Shown piece after piece: positions 1-9,203 of a stretch of DNA of 64,000 nt. The translations under genes were made by a program, and so were the position numbers. Numbering within the stretch: position 1 is the stretch's first letter; every line of letters starts with the position of its first letter. This stretch comes from Oscillospiraceae bacterium. GTDB taxonomy: Bacteria; Bacillota; Clostridia; Oscillospirales; Acutalibacteraceae. The stretch is taken from NCBI GenBank assembly GCA_015066635.1, contig SVOA01000003.1, forward strand, positions 62,001-126,000. The letters are read 5' to 3'. The notes beneath the pieces are model-generated. The model did no database searches. It was given only the letters and a program-made list of their open reading frames with translations, and had not been told where the DNA came from.

Positions 1-204
1 ATTGCTCCCGTTTCCGATAATATATGTTTTAACATTATTGGTCTTACATATTTTGATAATGGCTTTGAGCTGTTCTGTATTGTCAGGATTTATCATAATC
101 TCGGCATTACCGCCGATTTTGAAGCTGGTACGGGTTTTCATCGAAATATTTTCCTCTATCCCGCAGCCGAGCTGTGATAAACTTTTCTTAACAATATCAG
201 TCAC
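1..204 (-). CDS. murB: UDP-N-acetylenolpyruvoylglucosamine reductase MurB, N-terminal part (truncated by window edge)
   Basis: Minus-strand translation from GTG at 204: (M)TDIVKKSLSQLGCGIEENISMKTRTSFKIGGNAEIMINPDNTEQLKAIIKICKTNNVKTYIIGNGSN; 'TSFKIGG' and 'IGNGSN' are MurB FAD-binding motifs; RBS AAAGAGG upstream. Confidence 0.85.
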   Translation of the reverse strand, partial: MTDIVKKSLSQLGCGIEENISMKTRTSFKIGGNAEIMINPDNTEQLKAIIKICKTNNVKTYIIGNGSN

Positions 205-216
205 AATATTACCTCT

Positions 217-1164
217 TTATTCATCAAGAAGCGCCGCGCCGATTACTCCTGCGTCGTTGCCCAGACGTGCCGAGCAGATTCTTGTCTGGTCCATTGTATG
301 TACACTGTATCTCTCGGCTGAAACTATCTGTCTGACAGGTTCAAGAAGCGTTTCTCTTTCGGCGCCGATACCGCCGCCTATGCAAAGAACATTGGGCTGG
401 AAGGTATTAACAATATTTGTAATACCGATACCGAGATAATGAATATACCAGTCAACGACCTTTTTGCCGCTTTCATCCCCTGCTCTCATTGCGTCAAACG
501 AAGTTTTACCGTTTGTATTCTCAATGTCGCCGTCAACAATTTCCCACATCTTTGAGTCCTTGTTAAGCTGCATTTCCTTCTTTGTTTCACGAATAAGCGC
601 CGTAGCCGAAGAATATGACTCCCAACAGCCTTTTCTGCCGCAGGTACAAGGCTCGCCGTCTGCAACGATAACCATATGTCCCATCTCGCCTGCAGCGTCG
701 TTGCAGCCGTTTAAGATTTTACCGTTTACAACGATACCAGTACCTACACCCGTGCCGAGAGTAACTGCAACAAAATTCTCAACGCCGTCGCCCGCACCGG
801 CCATAGCTTCGCCGAGAGCGGCGCAGTTAGCGTCATTTTCAATGTAAATGGGCTTGTCAAACTGAGACTGAAGAATCTCTCTTGCAGGAACATTGTCAAA
901 ACCCAAGTTATTTGCATACTCGATAATACCGAATTGCTTGTTTACCGAACCGGGTGTTCCGATGCCTATTGAAAGAACGTCGTCAAGAGTAATATTTGCG
1001 TCCTCAACAGCAAGGTTGATCGCCTCTGCTATATCATTGATGATTTCCCATGAAGGACGGGGACAAGCTGTAGGAGCCGTGCCTCTGCCGACAATTCTGT
1101 AATACTCATCAACGACACCTGCAACAATATTGGTACCTCCGAGATCTACGCCTATTCTGTACAT
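217..1164 (-). CDS. ROK family glucokinase
   Basis: 315 aa; N-terminal phosphate-binding motif IGVDLGGTNIVAGVVD and ROK zinc motif CTCGRKGCWE. Confidence 0.9.
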   Translation of the reverse strand: MYRIGVDLGGTNIVAGVVDEYYRIVGRGTAPTACPRPSWEIINDIAEAINLAVEDANITLDDVLSIGIGTPGSVNKQFGIIEYANNLGFDNVPAREILQSQFDKPIYIENDANCAALGEAMAGAGDGVENFVAVTLGTGVGTGIVVNGKILNGCNDAAGEMGHMVIVADGEPCTCGRKGCWESYSSATALIRETKKEMQLNKDSKMWEIVDGDIENTNGKTSFDAMRAGDESGKKVVDWYIHYLGIGITNIVNTFQPNVLCIGGGIGAERETLLEPVRQIVSAERYSVHTMDQTRICSARLGNDAGVIGAALLDE

Positions 1165-1203
1165 AATATCCTCCTGAATTTATATATAAATATTAAAAAC
1201 CGT

Positions 1204-2178
1204 TTAATAGCTCTGCCAGATTTCGACTTCTTCCTCAGCGGGTTCTTCCTCATGAATACCGAGCTGATGCAGAAGCTCTTTTGCCGCATTGTAGCCCATC
1301 TTTTTCTGACGGTTATTCATAGCGGCAACCTCAATAATAATAGCAAGGTTTCGTCCGGGCTTTACTGGAACTACGGTAAGCGGAACCTTAACATTCATAA
1401 TATTGATAAAATCATTATCAATTCCCATTCTGTCATAAACCTTGTCGGGATTCCATTGCTCAAGCTGTATAACCATATTTATTTTTTCGGAGAGCTTAAC
1501 TGCGCCCATACCGAAAATTCTGCGGGCATTTATAATACCTATGCCGCGAAGCTCAATAAAGTGTCTGATGTTGTCAGGAGCGGAACCGACAAGCGTTTTG
1601 GACGATACTCTCCTGATTTCAACCGCATCGTCCGCAATAAGACGGTGTCCCCTTTTGATAAGCTCAACGGCAGTTTCGCTTTTACCGACTCCGCTGTCGC
1701 CTATGATCAGGATACCTTCGCCGTAAACCTCAACGAGAACGCCGTGTCTGGTAATTCTGTCGGCAAGCTCGGGTCCGAGATAATTGATAAGCGCTGACAT
1801 ACTGCTTGACGTACCCTCGGTAGTGCGAAGCAGCGGAACCTTATATTTTTTAACAAGCTCGTCAAGTCTGTGAGGCGGCTCAAGTCCTCTCGTTATAAGT
1901 ATAAACGGAGGCTTTTTTGAGCAGAGTCTTTTAAGACCTTCAAAGCGCTTTTCCTCGTCAAGCGACTTTAAAAATTCAATCTCGGAAAGACCCAAAAACT
2001 GTACTCTTTCGGGGTCAAAATAATCGTCTCTGCCCGCAAGAATAAGACCGGGTCTGTTAACGTCCGGCGAAGTAACCGAAAGCTCGTTAGCAGGCGCAGG
2101 CGAATAAAGAATTTCAAGGTCGAATTCTTTTATTATTCTATCAAGCGAAACAGAATATTTTGATGCCAAATATATCAC
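1204..2178 (-). CDS. hprK: HPr kinase/phosphorylase
   Basis: 324 aa; Walker A GDSGVGKSE and HprK signature region ELRGIGIINARRIFG. Confidence 0.92.
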   Translation of the reverse strand: MIYLASKYSVSLDRIIKEFDLEILYSPAPANELSVTSPDVNRPGLILAGRDDYFDPERVQFLGLSEIEFLKSLDEEKRFEGLKRLCSKKPPFILITRGLEPPHRLDELVKKYKVPLLRTTEGTSSSMSALINYLGPELADRITRHGVLVEVYGEGILIIGDSGVGKSETAVELIKRGHRLIADDAVEIRRVSSKTLVGSAPDNIRHFIELRGIGIINARRIFGMGAVKLSEKINMVIQLEQWNPDKVYDRMGIDNDFINIMNVKVPLTVVPVKPGRNLAIIIEVAAMNNRQKKMGYNAAKELLHQLGIHEEEPAEEEVEIWQSY

Positions 2179-2310
2179 TCCATAATAATTCTTTTACCAT
2201 TATAAACTATATTTTTAAACAATTCCATAGTTTTTTTCAAATTTTATAAATTTTTTATTGAAAAAAAACAAATCGCAAGTTATTATTACAGTTGAAGGGA
2301 GCGGATACAG

Positions 2311-3786
2311 ATGAAAAAGTTAAAAATCAACCCCGATAAAAAGATTTCACATATAAACAGAGAGATATACGGACATTTTTCCGAGCATCTCGGATACTGT
2401 ATATACGGCGGTTTATATGTCGGAGAAGATTCGGATATTCCCAACATTAACGGTGTCAGAAAAGACGTTATTGACGCATTGAAGGAAATAAAAATTCCCG
2501 TTCTGCGTTGGCCCGGCGGCTGCTTTGCCGAGGAATATCACTGGGAGGACGGAATAGGCAAAAAATCGGAACGTCCCGTCAGAATAAACACCTGCTGGGG
2601 CGGCGTTGAGGAGACAAACGCCTTCGGCACTCACGAGTTTTTTAATCTCTGCGAGGAACTCGGCTGCGAACCGTATCTCGCCGCAAATATGTCGGGCGGA
2701 ACCGTTTGGGAAATGCAAAGTTGGATAGAATATATTACCTATGACGGCAATTCCGAACTTGCGCGTAAAAGAAAACAGAACGGCAGAGAAAAACCATGGA
2801 AGCTCAAATATATCGGCGTAGGTAATGAAAACTGGGGCGGCGGCGGAAATATGCGTCCCGAGTTTTACGCTGACGAGTACCGTAAATACCAGACCTTCTG
2901 TAAAGATTATTCGGGAAATCATCTTTATAAAATTGCCTGCGGCGCGGGCGACGGCAATTACGACTGGACTAAAAAAGTAATCGAGAATATCAAATGGACA
3001 AACCCCTACGGAATTAGTCTGCACCACTACTCTCTCCCCACGGGCAACTGGGACAAAAAAGGAAGCGCCGTTAAATTCCCCGACAGCGAGTATTATCATA
3101 CAATACAGGACGCTATGTATATGGACGAGCTTATCAAAAAGCACGGCGAAATAATACGTTCTCTCGAAAAAGAGGATAATCCTATTGCGCTCATTGTTGA
3201 CGAGTGGGGCGTCTGGTGTGATGTTGAAGAAGGCACAAATCCCGGCTTCCTTTATCAGCAGAATTCAATGCGCGACGCCGTTGTTGCGGCTCTGACTCTC
3301 AATATTTTCAATAAAAATTCCGACATTGTAAAAATGGCAAATCTTGCGCAGACTGTCAACGTGCTTCAGTCGGTTATCTTGACAGACGGAAAAGAAATTC
3401 TTAAAACTCCGACATTTTATGTATTTAAAATGTTCGCGCCTCATCAGGATAACGACCTCGTTGAAAGCGAACTGCAAAACGAAAAAATTGCCGATACGCA
3501 AGCGCTGACTCACTCCGTATCGGTAAACGGCGAAGGAGAGCTTTTTGTTACATTTTCAAACGCGTCGCTTGATAAAAGCTTTGAAATTGAATTTGACATC
3601 GCCTCAGAAGAGAAATACAGCGTTTCCGACTGCGAAATTCTTACGGCAAAAAAGGAAGACTGTAACACATTTGAGGACAGGGAAAAGGTTATTTCAAAGG
3701 CATATGACGGCTACAATGATAATAACGGTCAGATTTCCGTTTCCCTGCCGCCCGTAAGCGTTGTATGTTTAAAACTGAATAAATAA
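2311..3786 (+). CDS. alpha-L-arabinofuranosidase, GH51, no signal peptide
   Basis: 491 aa; GH51 N-terminus (IYGHFSEHLGYCIYGGLYVGEDS), RWPGGCFAEEYHW, GVGNENWGGGG; RBS AAGGGAG upstream. Confidence 0.9.
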   Translation: MKKLKINPDKKISHINREIYGHFSEHLGYCIYGGLYVGEDSDIPNINGVRKDVIDALKEIKIPVLRWPGGCFAEEYHWEDGIGKKSERPVRINTCWGGVEETNAFGTHEFFNLCEELGCEPYLAANMSGGTVWEMQSWIEYITYDGNSELARKRKQNGREKPWKLKYIGVGNENWGGGGNMRPEFYADEYRKYQTFCKDYSGNHLYKIACGAGDGNYDWTKKVIENIKWTNPYGISLHHYSLPTGNWDKKGSAVKFPDSEYYHTIQDAMYMDELIKKHGEIIRSLEKEDNPIALIVDEWGVWCDVEEGTNPGFLYQQNSMRDAVVAALTLNIFNKNSDIVKMANLAQTVNVLQSVILTDGKEILKTPTFYVFKMFAPHQDNDLVESELQNEKIADTQALTHSVSVNGEGELFVTFSNASLDKSFEIEFDIASEEKYSVSDCEILTAKKEDCNTFEDREKVISKAYDGYNDNNGQISVSLPPVSVVCLKLNK

Positions 3787-3791
3787 TTACC

Positions 3792-3818
3792 AAGCGCCGT
3801 TTAAACGGCGCTTTTTTA
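3792..3818 (+). terminator. intrinsic terminator of the GH51 gene
   Basis: Perfect palindrome AAGCGCCGTTTAAACGGCGCTT followed by a T-run. Confidence 0.85.
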
Positions 3819-3826
3819 TAAAAAAT

Positions 3827-3850
3827 AACCTGCCGATTTCTCAGCAGGTT
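3827..3850 (-). terminator. intrinsic terminator of the SASP gene
   Basis: Minus strand AACCTGC(N10)GCAGGTT followed by ATTTTTTA. Confidence 0.75.
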
Positions 3851-3870
3851 ACCTGTCCGAACTCAGTCTG

Positions 3871-4062
3871 TTATTTCATACCGTCTTCGTAAGCCTTAAT
3901 CATTTTCTTAACCATCTGACCGCCGACTGAACCTGCCTGCTTTGAAGTAAGGTCGCCGTTATAGCCCTGCTTAAGATTTACGCCTACCTCAGAAGCGGCT
4001 TCCATCTTGAATCTGTCAAGAGCAGCGCGTGCCTCAGGAACTACGTTCTTATTGCTTGCCAT
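3871..4062 (-). CDS. alpha/beta-type small acid-soluble spore protein
   Basis: 63 aa; EARAALDRFKMEAASEVGV and SKQAGSVGGQMVKKMI match the alpha/beta SASP family. Confidence 0.93.
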   Translation of the reverse strand: MASNKNVVPEARAALDRFKMEAASEVGVNLKQGYNGDLTSKQAGSVGGQMVKKMIKAYEDGMK

Positions 4063-4284
4063 CTAAAATACACCCCTTTGTAATGAATTACATAGGCAAA
4101 TGAAATTTTATAATTTCTCTATGCAAGTATATTTTGTGCTGCAAGTTTGTAAATACTAATGAAAAAATATGGAAATTTCGCCTCAAAACGCAATAAAAAT
4201 GTATTTTACACTTGTATATTTCTTTAAAATAGTATAAAATATTAAAGGTTAATCCGAAATACCATTTATAAAGGACGGTAAAAT

Positions 4285-5976
4285 ATGGAAAACAAACAGG
4301 AAAAAACTCAGGCAGAGCTTTACAGAGAAGAACGCAAGGAAAGACTCGCTAAAGCCGCCAAAAAGAATGCAAGAAAAAGTCCGCAGCTCGCAGGTGCAGG
4401 CAAAGTAATCGGCAAATGCTTAGGTATTGCCATTATCATAGCTGTCTGCCTCGGAATTGTTTTCGGCTGCCTTAATTTCTTCGGCGTACCTCAGAAGGTT
4501 CTTACCGCAATGAAGGTCGGCGACCAGAAAATATCTGTTGCAAAGTATAATTACTATTATATGATTGGCTATACTCAGTTAATCAATACTGCGCTTCAGT
4601 ACGAGAATTACGGCGAGGGTTACGGTAAGATGTATACGGGCTTTGACTATACAGCAATGCCCGGTAGCCAGGAATATCTCGACGAGATCGAGGACGTAAC
4701 CGATCCCACATGGGCTGATTATCTTGAGCACAGCGCAAAAGATTCCATTAAAACATATACTATCTATTCAAAGCTTGCAAAGGAAGCAGGCATTGAGCTT
4801 ACAGATGAACAAAAGGCAGATATTGACGATACTGTTGCTTCGCTTAAAGAGTCTGCAACAAAGAACGATTATTCTCTTGACCGTTTTATAGCAATTAACT
4901 ACGGTAAGGGCGTAACCGAAAAGCTTATGCGTTCAATTATAGAAGATCAGTATCTTGCTGCTAACTACGCAGAGCAGAAAAAGGCTGAATTTATGGACGC
5001 TATTTCTGCAGAGCAGGTTGACGCAGAATTCAGTGAAAACATCGCCGATTATACAACGGTTGATATTGGTTACTTCGTTGTAAATGCAGATATGAGCGGC
5101 GTATCCGAGGATGCTACCGACGCAGAAAAATCGGAATACAAGGTTAAAGCTATGGCAGAAGCTAAGGCAAAGGCTGACGAGTACTTCGGTGCAATTACCG
5201 ACGACCACACCCTCCTCGCCTCTGCAACCGCTTACGATTCCGCAAACAAAGAATCAAACGTTATTTATAAAGAAGCCAACAAGACAACAGTTTCAAATAT
5301 TTCCGAGGACGCCGTTAAATGGGTTTATGCAAACGACAGAAATATCGGCGACAAGAACATCTTTGAAACCGAGGACGGCTATGCTATCGTATATATCATA
5401 GGTCTTCCCGCTAAGGATACTACAAAGCTTGTTGACGTAAGACATATTCTTATTAAGTTCGACTCCGAGAGCGATACTCCCACAGATGAGGAGAAACAGG
5501 CTGCTTACGCTCAGGCGCAGGAAGTATACAACAAGTATCTTGAAAACCCGACAGAAGATTACTTCGCAGAGCTTGCCGGCGAATACACGGAAGATACCGG
5601 TTCCAAGGAAACAGGCGGTCTTTATGAGAATGTTTATCCCAACCAGATGGTTGACACCTTTAACGACTGGATTTTTGACGAAGCAAGAAAGACCGGAGAC
5701 ACCGATATAGTTGAATCAAACTACGGCTATCACGTTATGTACTACGTTTCAAACGATAACCCCGAGTATTGGTACTATGAGTGTCAGTCGGCTATTGCAG
5801 ACAAGAATGTTGAGGACTACAACGAAAAAGCTGAAAATGATAATCCCGTTAAGTATAACGATTATGCTATCAACTTTGCACAGTCATCGCTTGATAAGCT
5901 GATTTCAGACATTACTTACAGACTTACTTCAAATGCTTCGACAACTTCTGCAAAAGCTTCAGCATCGGCAAAATAA
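4285..5976 (+). CDS. membrane-anchored peptidylprolyl isomerase (SurA/PrsA-like, parvulin domain)
   Basis: 563 aa; N-terminal TM after a basic cytosolic segment; parvulin core VDVRHILIKFDS...GGLYENVYPNQMV...ESNYGYHVMYY. Confidence 0.8.
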   Translation: MENKQEKTQAELYREERKERLAKAAKKNARKSPQLAGAGKVIGKCLGIAIIIAVCLGIVFGCLNFFGVPQKVLTAMKVGDQKISVAKYNYYYMIGYTQLINTALQYENYGEGYGKMYTGFDYTAMPGSQEYLDEIEDVTDPTWADYLEHSAKDSIKTYTIYSKLAKEAGIELTDEQKADIDDTVASLKESATKNDYSLDRFIAINYGKGVTEKLMRSIIEDQYLAANYAEQKKAEFMDAISAEQVDAEFSENIADYTTVDIGYFVVNADMSGVSEDATDAEKSEYKVKAMAEAKAKADEYFGAITDDHTLLASATAYDSANKESNVIYKEANKTTVSNISEDAVKWVYANDRNIGDKNIFETEDGYAIVYIIGLPAKDTTKLVDVRHILIKFDSESDTPTDEEKQAAYAQAQEVYNKYLENPTEDYFAELAGEYTEDTGSKETGGLYENVYPNQMVDTFNDWIFDEARKTGDTDIVESNYGYHVMYYVSNDNPEYWYYECQSAIADKNVEDYNEKAENDNPVKYNDYAINFAQSSLDKLISDITYRLTSNASTTSAKASASAK

Positions 5977-5985
5977 AAAGCAAAA

Positions 5986-6023
5986 CAAAAATCAGCCATA
6001 CAAGATGTATGGCTGATTTTTTT
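5986..6023. terminator. bidirectional intrinsic terminator between parvulin gene and tpiA
   Basis: ATCAGCCATA(N7)TATGGCTGAT flanked by A-run and T-run. Confidence 0.85.
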
Positions 6024-6038
6024 ATGTTTAAATACCGA

Positions 6039-6827
6039 TTATTTGGATGCCGCCTTAACGATAATCGAGAAGTCCTCCGCTTTAAGTGAAGCGCCGCCAA
6101 TAAGACCGCCGTCAACGTTTACCTTTGAAACAAGCTCGTCAGCATTCTTGGCGTTCATTGAACCGCCGTACTGAACCGTAACCGTTTCGGCAACATCATC
6201 TCCGTAAACCTCTGCAATAGCTGCTCTGCAAAAACCGTTGCCCTCGTCAGCCTGCTCTGCCGTAGCAGTAACGCCTGTGCCGATAGCCCAAACGGGCTCA
6301 TAAGCGATTATAATGTTTTTAAGCTGCTCCTCAGTAACGTTTGTAAGAGCCATCTTTGTCTGATACTTCAGGAGGGTTTCGGTATAACCGAGTTCTCTCT
6401 GCTCAAGAGTTTCGCCTACGCATACGATAGCTTTAAGTCCTGCGTTAACTGCAGCAAGAGTGCGAAGGTTAACCGTCTGGTCTGTCTCCGCAAAATACTG
6501 TCTTCTTTCGCTGTGTCCTATAACAACATACTCGACACCTGCTTCTTTAAGCATATCTGCAGAAATTTCGCCCGTGTATGCTCCGGATGCCTTGAAATGA
6601 ACATTCTCTGCACCGATTTTTATGTTTGAGCCCTTAGCAGCTTCAACTGCAGCGGCAACGTCGATAAAAGGAACACAAAGAACTACATCACAGTCTGCGT
6701 CCTTAACAAGAGGCTTCATCTCCTCTATAAGAGCCTTTGCCTGAGAAGGAGTGTTATTCATTTTCCAGTTACCCGCGATAACTGCTCTGCGAACTGATTT
6801 TTTCATAAAAAATACATATCCTTTCAA
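6039..6827 (-). CDS. tpiA: triosephosphate isomerase (start probably at the internal MKKSVRRAVIAGNWKMN)
   Basis: AGNWKMN, YVVIGHSERRQ, IIAYEPVWAIGTG, GGSM...GGLIGGASL. Confidence 0.95.
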   Translation of the reverse strand: MKGYVFFMKKSVRRAVIAGNWKMNNTPSQAKALIEEMKPLVKDADCDVVLCVPFIDVAAAVEAAKGSNIKIGAENVHFKASGAYTGEISADMLKEAGVEYVVIGHSERRQYFAETDQTVNLRTLAAVNAGLKAIVCVGETLEQRELGYTETLLKYQTKMALTNVTEEQLKNIIIAYEPVWAIGTGVTATAEQADEGNGFCRAAIAEVYGDDVAETVTVQYGGSMNAKNADELVSKVNVDGGLIGGASLKAEDFSIIVKAASK

Positions 6828-6878
6828 ATAAATTATAAACTTTGCAGGTAAGAAAACTTACCTGCAAATAATTTTATC

Positions 6879-8072
6879 TTACTTATCGTTGAGAGCCGCA
6901 ATACCGGGAAGCTCTTTACCCTCAAGATATTCGAGAGAAGCTCCGCCGCCCGTTGAAATGTGCGACATTTTGTCTGCGAAACCGAGCTTCTGAATTGCCG
7001 CAGCGGAATCACCGCCGCCGATAATTGAAATAGCTCCGCTTTCAGCAATAGCCGTTGCAACGGCAACAGTACCCGAAGCAAAATTTTCCCACTCGGAAAC
7101 GCCCATTGGTCCGTTCCAGATAACCGTACCGGCATCCTTGACGGCGTCTGCAAAAAGCTTCTGGGTTTCGGGTCCTATATCAAGTCCCATCCAGCCGTCG
7201 GGAATATCGTCAGAGTTAACTATCATTGCCTCTGTATCTTCCTTGTACTCTCTGCCGACCTTATTGTCAACGGGAATAAGGAATTTAACGCCTTTGGCTT
7301 CTGCCTTATCCATCATTTCCTTGGCAAGTTCTATCTTATCCTCTTCAAGCAGAGAATTACCGATATTGTGGCCAAGTGCCTTCATAAAGGTATAAGCCAT
7401 ACCGCCGCCTATAATAAGAGTATCGCACTTATCAATAAGGTTGGTAATAACGCCGATTTTATCGGAAACCTTAGCGCCGCCGAGTATAGCAACAAGAGGT
7501 CTTTTCGGATTTTCAAGCGCTCCGCCGATAAATTGAATTTCCTTCTGAATAAGATAACCGCAGGCCGCAGGAAGATAATCTGCTACACCTGTTGTTGATG
7601 AATGCGCTCTGTGAGCCGAACCGAAAGCGTCGTTAACATAAAGCTCTGCAAGAGAAGCAAACTTCTTTGAAAGCTCAGGGTCGTTTTTAGTTTCGCCGGG
7701 TTCAAATCTGACGTTTTCAAGAAGGAGAACTTCCCCGTCTTTAAGAGATGCGGCAAGTGCATGAGCGCTCTCGCCTACAACATCGTCAGCCATTTTAACC
7801 TCAATACCTAAAAGCTCTGAGAGTCTCTTGGCAACGGGCTTCATGGAAAACTCGGGGTTAACCTCGCCCTTGGGACGTCCTAAGTGTGAGCAAAGAATTA
7901 CCTTTGCGCCGTTATCAAGAAGGTACTTGATGGTGGGAAGCGAAGCAACAATTCTCTTATCGGATGTAATTACTCCGTTTTCCATTTTTACATTGAAGTC
8001 GCAGCGTACAAGGACCTTTTTGCCCTTTACGTCAAAATCTTCAACAGTCATTTTGTTTAATGCACTGCTCAT
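6879..8072 (-). CDS. pgk: phosphoglycerate kinase
   Basis: 397 aa; [39 protein letters not shown]. Confidence 0.97.
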   Translation of the reverse strand: MSSALNKMTVEDFDVKGKKVLVRCDFNVKMENGVITSDKRIVASLPTIKYLLDNGAKVILCSHLGRPKGEVNPEFSMKPVAKRLSELLGIEVKMADDVVGESAHALAASLKDGEVLLLENVRFEPGETKNDPELSKKFASLAELYVNDAFGSAHRAHSSTTGVADYLPAACGYLIQKEIQFIGGALENPKRPLVAILGGAKVSDKIGVITNLIDKCDTLIIGGGMAYTFMKALGHNIGNSLLEEDKIELAKEMMDKAEAKGVKFLIPVDNKVGREYKEDTEAMIVNSDDIPDGWMGLDIGPETQKLFADAVKDAGTVIWNGPMGVSEWENFASGTVAVATAIAESGAISIIGGGDSAAAIQKLGFADKMSHISTGGGASLEYLEGKELPGIAALNDK

Positions 8073-8198
8073 AAAAATATATTCCTTTCAATAAAATTTC
8101 AACGAATATTTTATAACAAACTTGATATTTTTTCAAGTATTGCTTAATAAAACCTGATTTGCAAATGGAACAAAACTTTGTGAATAATTCACAATAGG

Positions 8199-9200
8199 TT
8201 ATATTACATACTGCTCCTTAATTTCGTCCACTCTTTCAAGCAGCATTTTTTTAAGCTCCGGCGGAGATTTAACCTTTATGTTTTTGCCGAATTGCATTAT
8301 CCACGAAACAAGTCCGTCGCTGACTGACATCTCAGCAGTTATTTTAAATTTATCTTCTCCGTTCTTAAGTATGCTTACTCTCTCGCCGAAACGGTCAAGA
8401 ATCTGCTCTATTATACTGTTATCGCAGATAAGTTCAACTCTTGCAGGTTCGCCTGCAAACATACTGAAATGCTTATTTACGAAATCAGCTGTATCAAAAT
8501 AATTTCTGTATTCCGATACTGCAGAGAAGCTTACTGCAGCGTCGCTGATAATCTCAGCCGATTTAATTCTGTCAACGCGCGTAATCATTATGTTTGTATG
8601 CGTTCTGTTATTGCAGATAAGATAATAATGGTCATCACTCCACACAAGCGCGTACGGGCTTATATAATGAGTTTTTTCCTCATATTCGACTTTATTTTTA
8701 TCTCCTATTTTGCGCTTTCGGTAAACTATCTTTACCTGATGTCCGCTCTGTATTGCCCGGTCAAGCAAATCTATGATGATATAAATTCTCTCATTGCTGC
8801 ACTTTGGTCTGTTGTCAACATAAACCTGGTTTTTGATTTTCTGCGCCTGAGCCTTGCTTACAAGCTTATAAATCTTATCAAGAAGCTCCTTTGTCTTTTT
8901 GGGCGTTATGAAATTTGCTGCCTGAATCGCATCGCAGAGAAGCCTGATTTCGGCAACCTGAAAATCACGGTTTCCAATATAGTATCCCGACTTCGGGGAA
9001 CGGGTTTTGATTATATCATAGCCGTATTCCTGCAATATAGAAATATCACGGTATATTGACTTTCTCTCGCTCTCTATACCTTTGTTTTTAAGGTGCAGTA
9101 TGAGATGCTCGGCATCTATGGGGTTGTCCTCATCGCTGTTTTCAAGCAGGTCGTTGAGTATCAAAAGAATTTTTAACTTCTGATTAAATTTATTAGCCAT
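8199..9200 (-). CDS. WYL-domain transcriptional regulator (HTH + WYL, YafY-like)
   Basis: 333 aa; N-terminal helix-turn-helix (ESERKSIYRDISILQEYGYDI) and WYL-type region (YISPYALVWSDDHYYLICNNRTH). Confidence 0.85.
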   Translation of the reverse strand: MANKFNQKLKILLILNDLLENSDEDNPIDAEHLILHLKNKGIESERKSIYRDISILQEYGYDIIKTRSPKSGYYIGNRDFQVAEIRLLCDAIQAANFITPKKTKELLDKIYKLVSKAQAQKIKNQVYVDNRPKCSNERIYIIIDLLDRAIQSGHQVKIVYRKRKIGDKNKVEYEEKTHYISPYALVWSDDHYYLICNNRTHTNIMITRVDRIKSAEIISDAAVSFSAVSEYRNYFDTADFVNKHFSMFAGEPARVELICDNSIIEQILDRFGERVSILKNGEDKFKITAEMSVSDGLVSWIMQFGKNIKVKSPPELKKMLLERVDEIKEQYVI

Positions 9201-9203
9201 AAA

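Noticed and set aside
2413-3144. 243-aa minus-strand ORF opposite GH51
   Set aside because: Shadow ORF caused by codon bias of the sense gene; Cys/Phe/Val-rich without domain signals.
4063-4150. Sigma-G promoter for the SASP gene
   Set aside because: A TGCATA-like -35 is visible at a plausible distance, but the -10 (CATTTGC) fits CATNNTA poorly; not strong enough to call.
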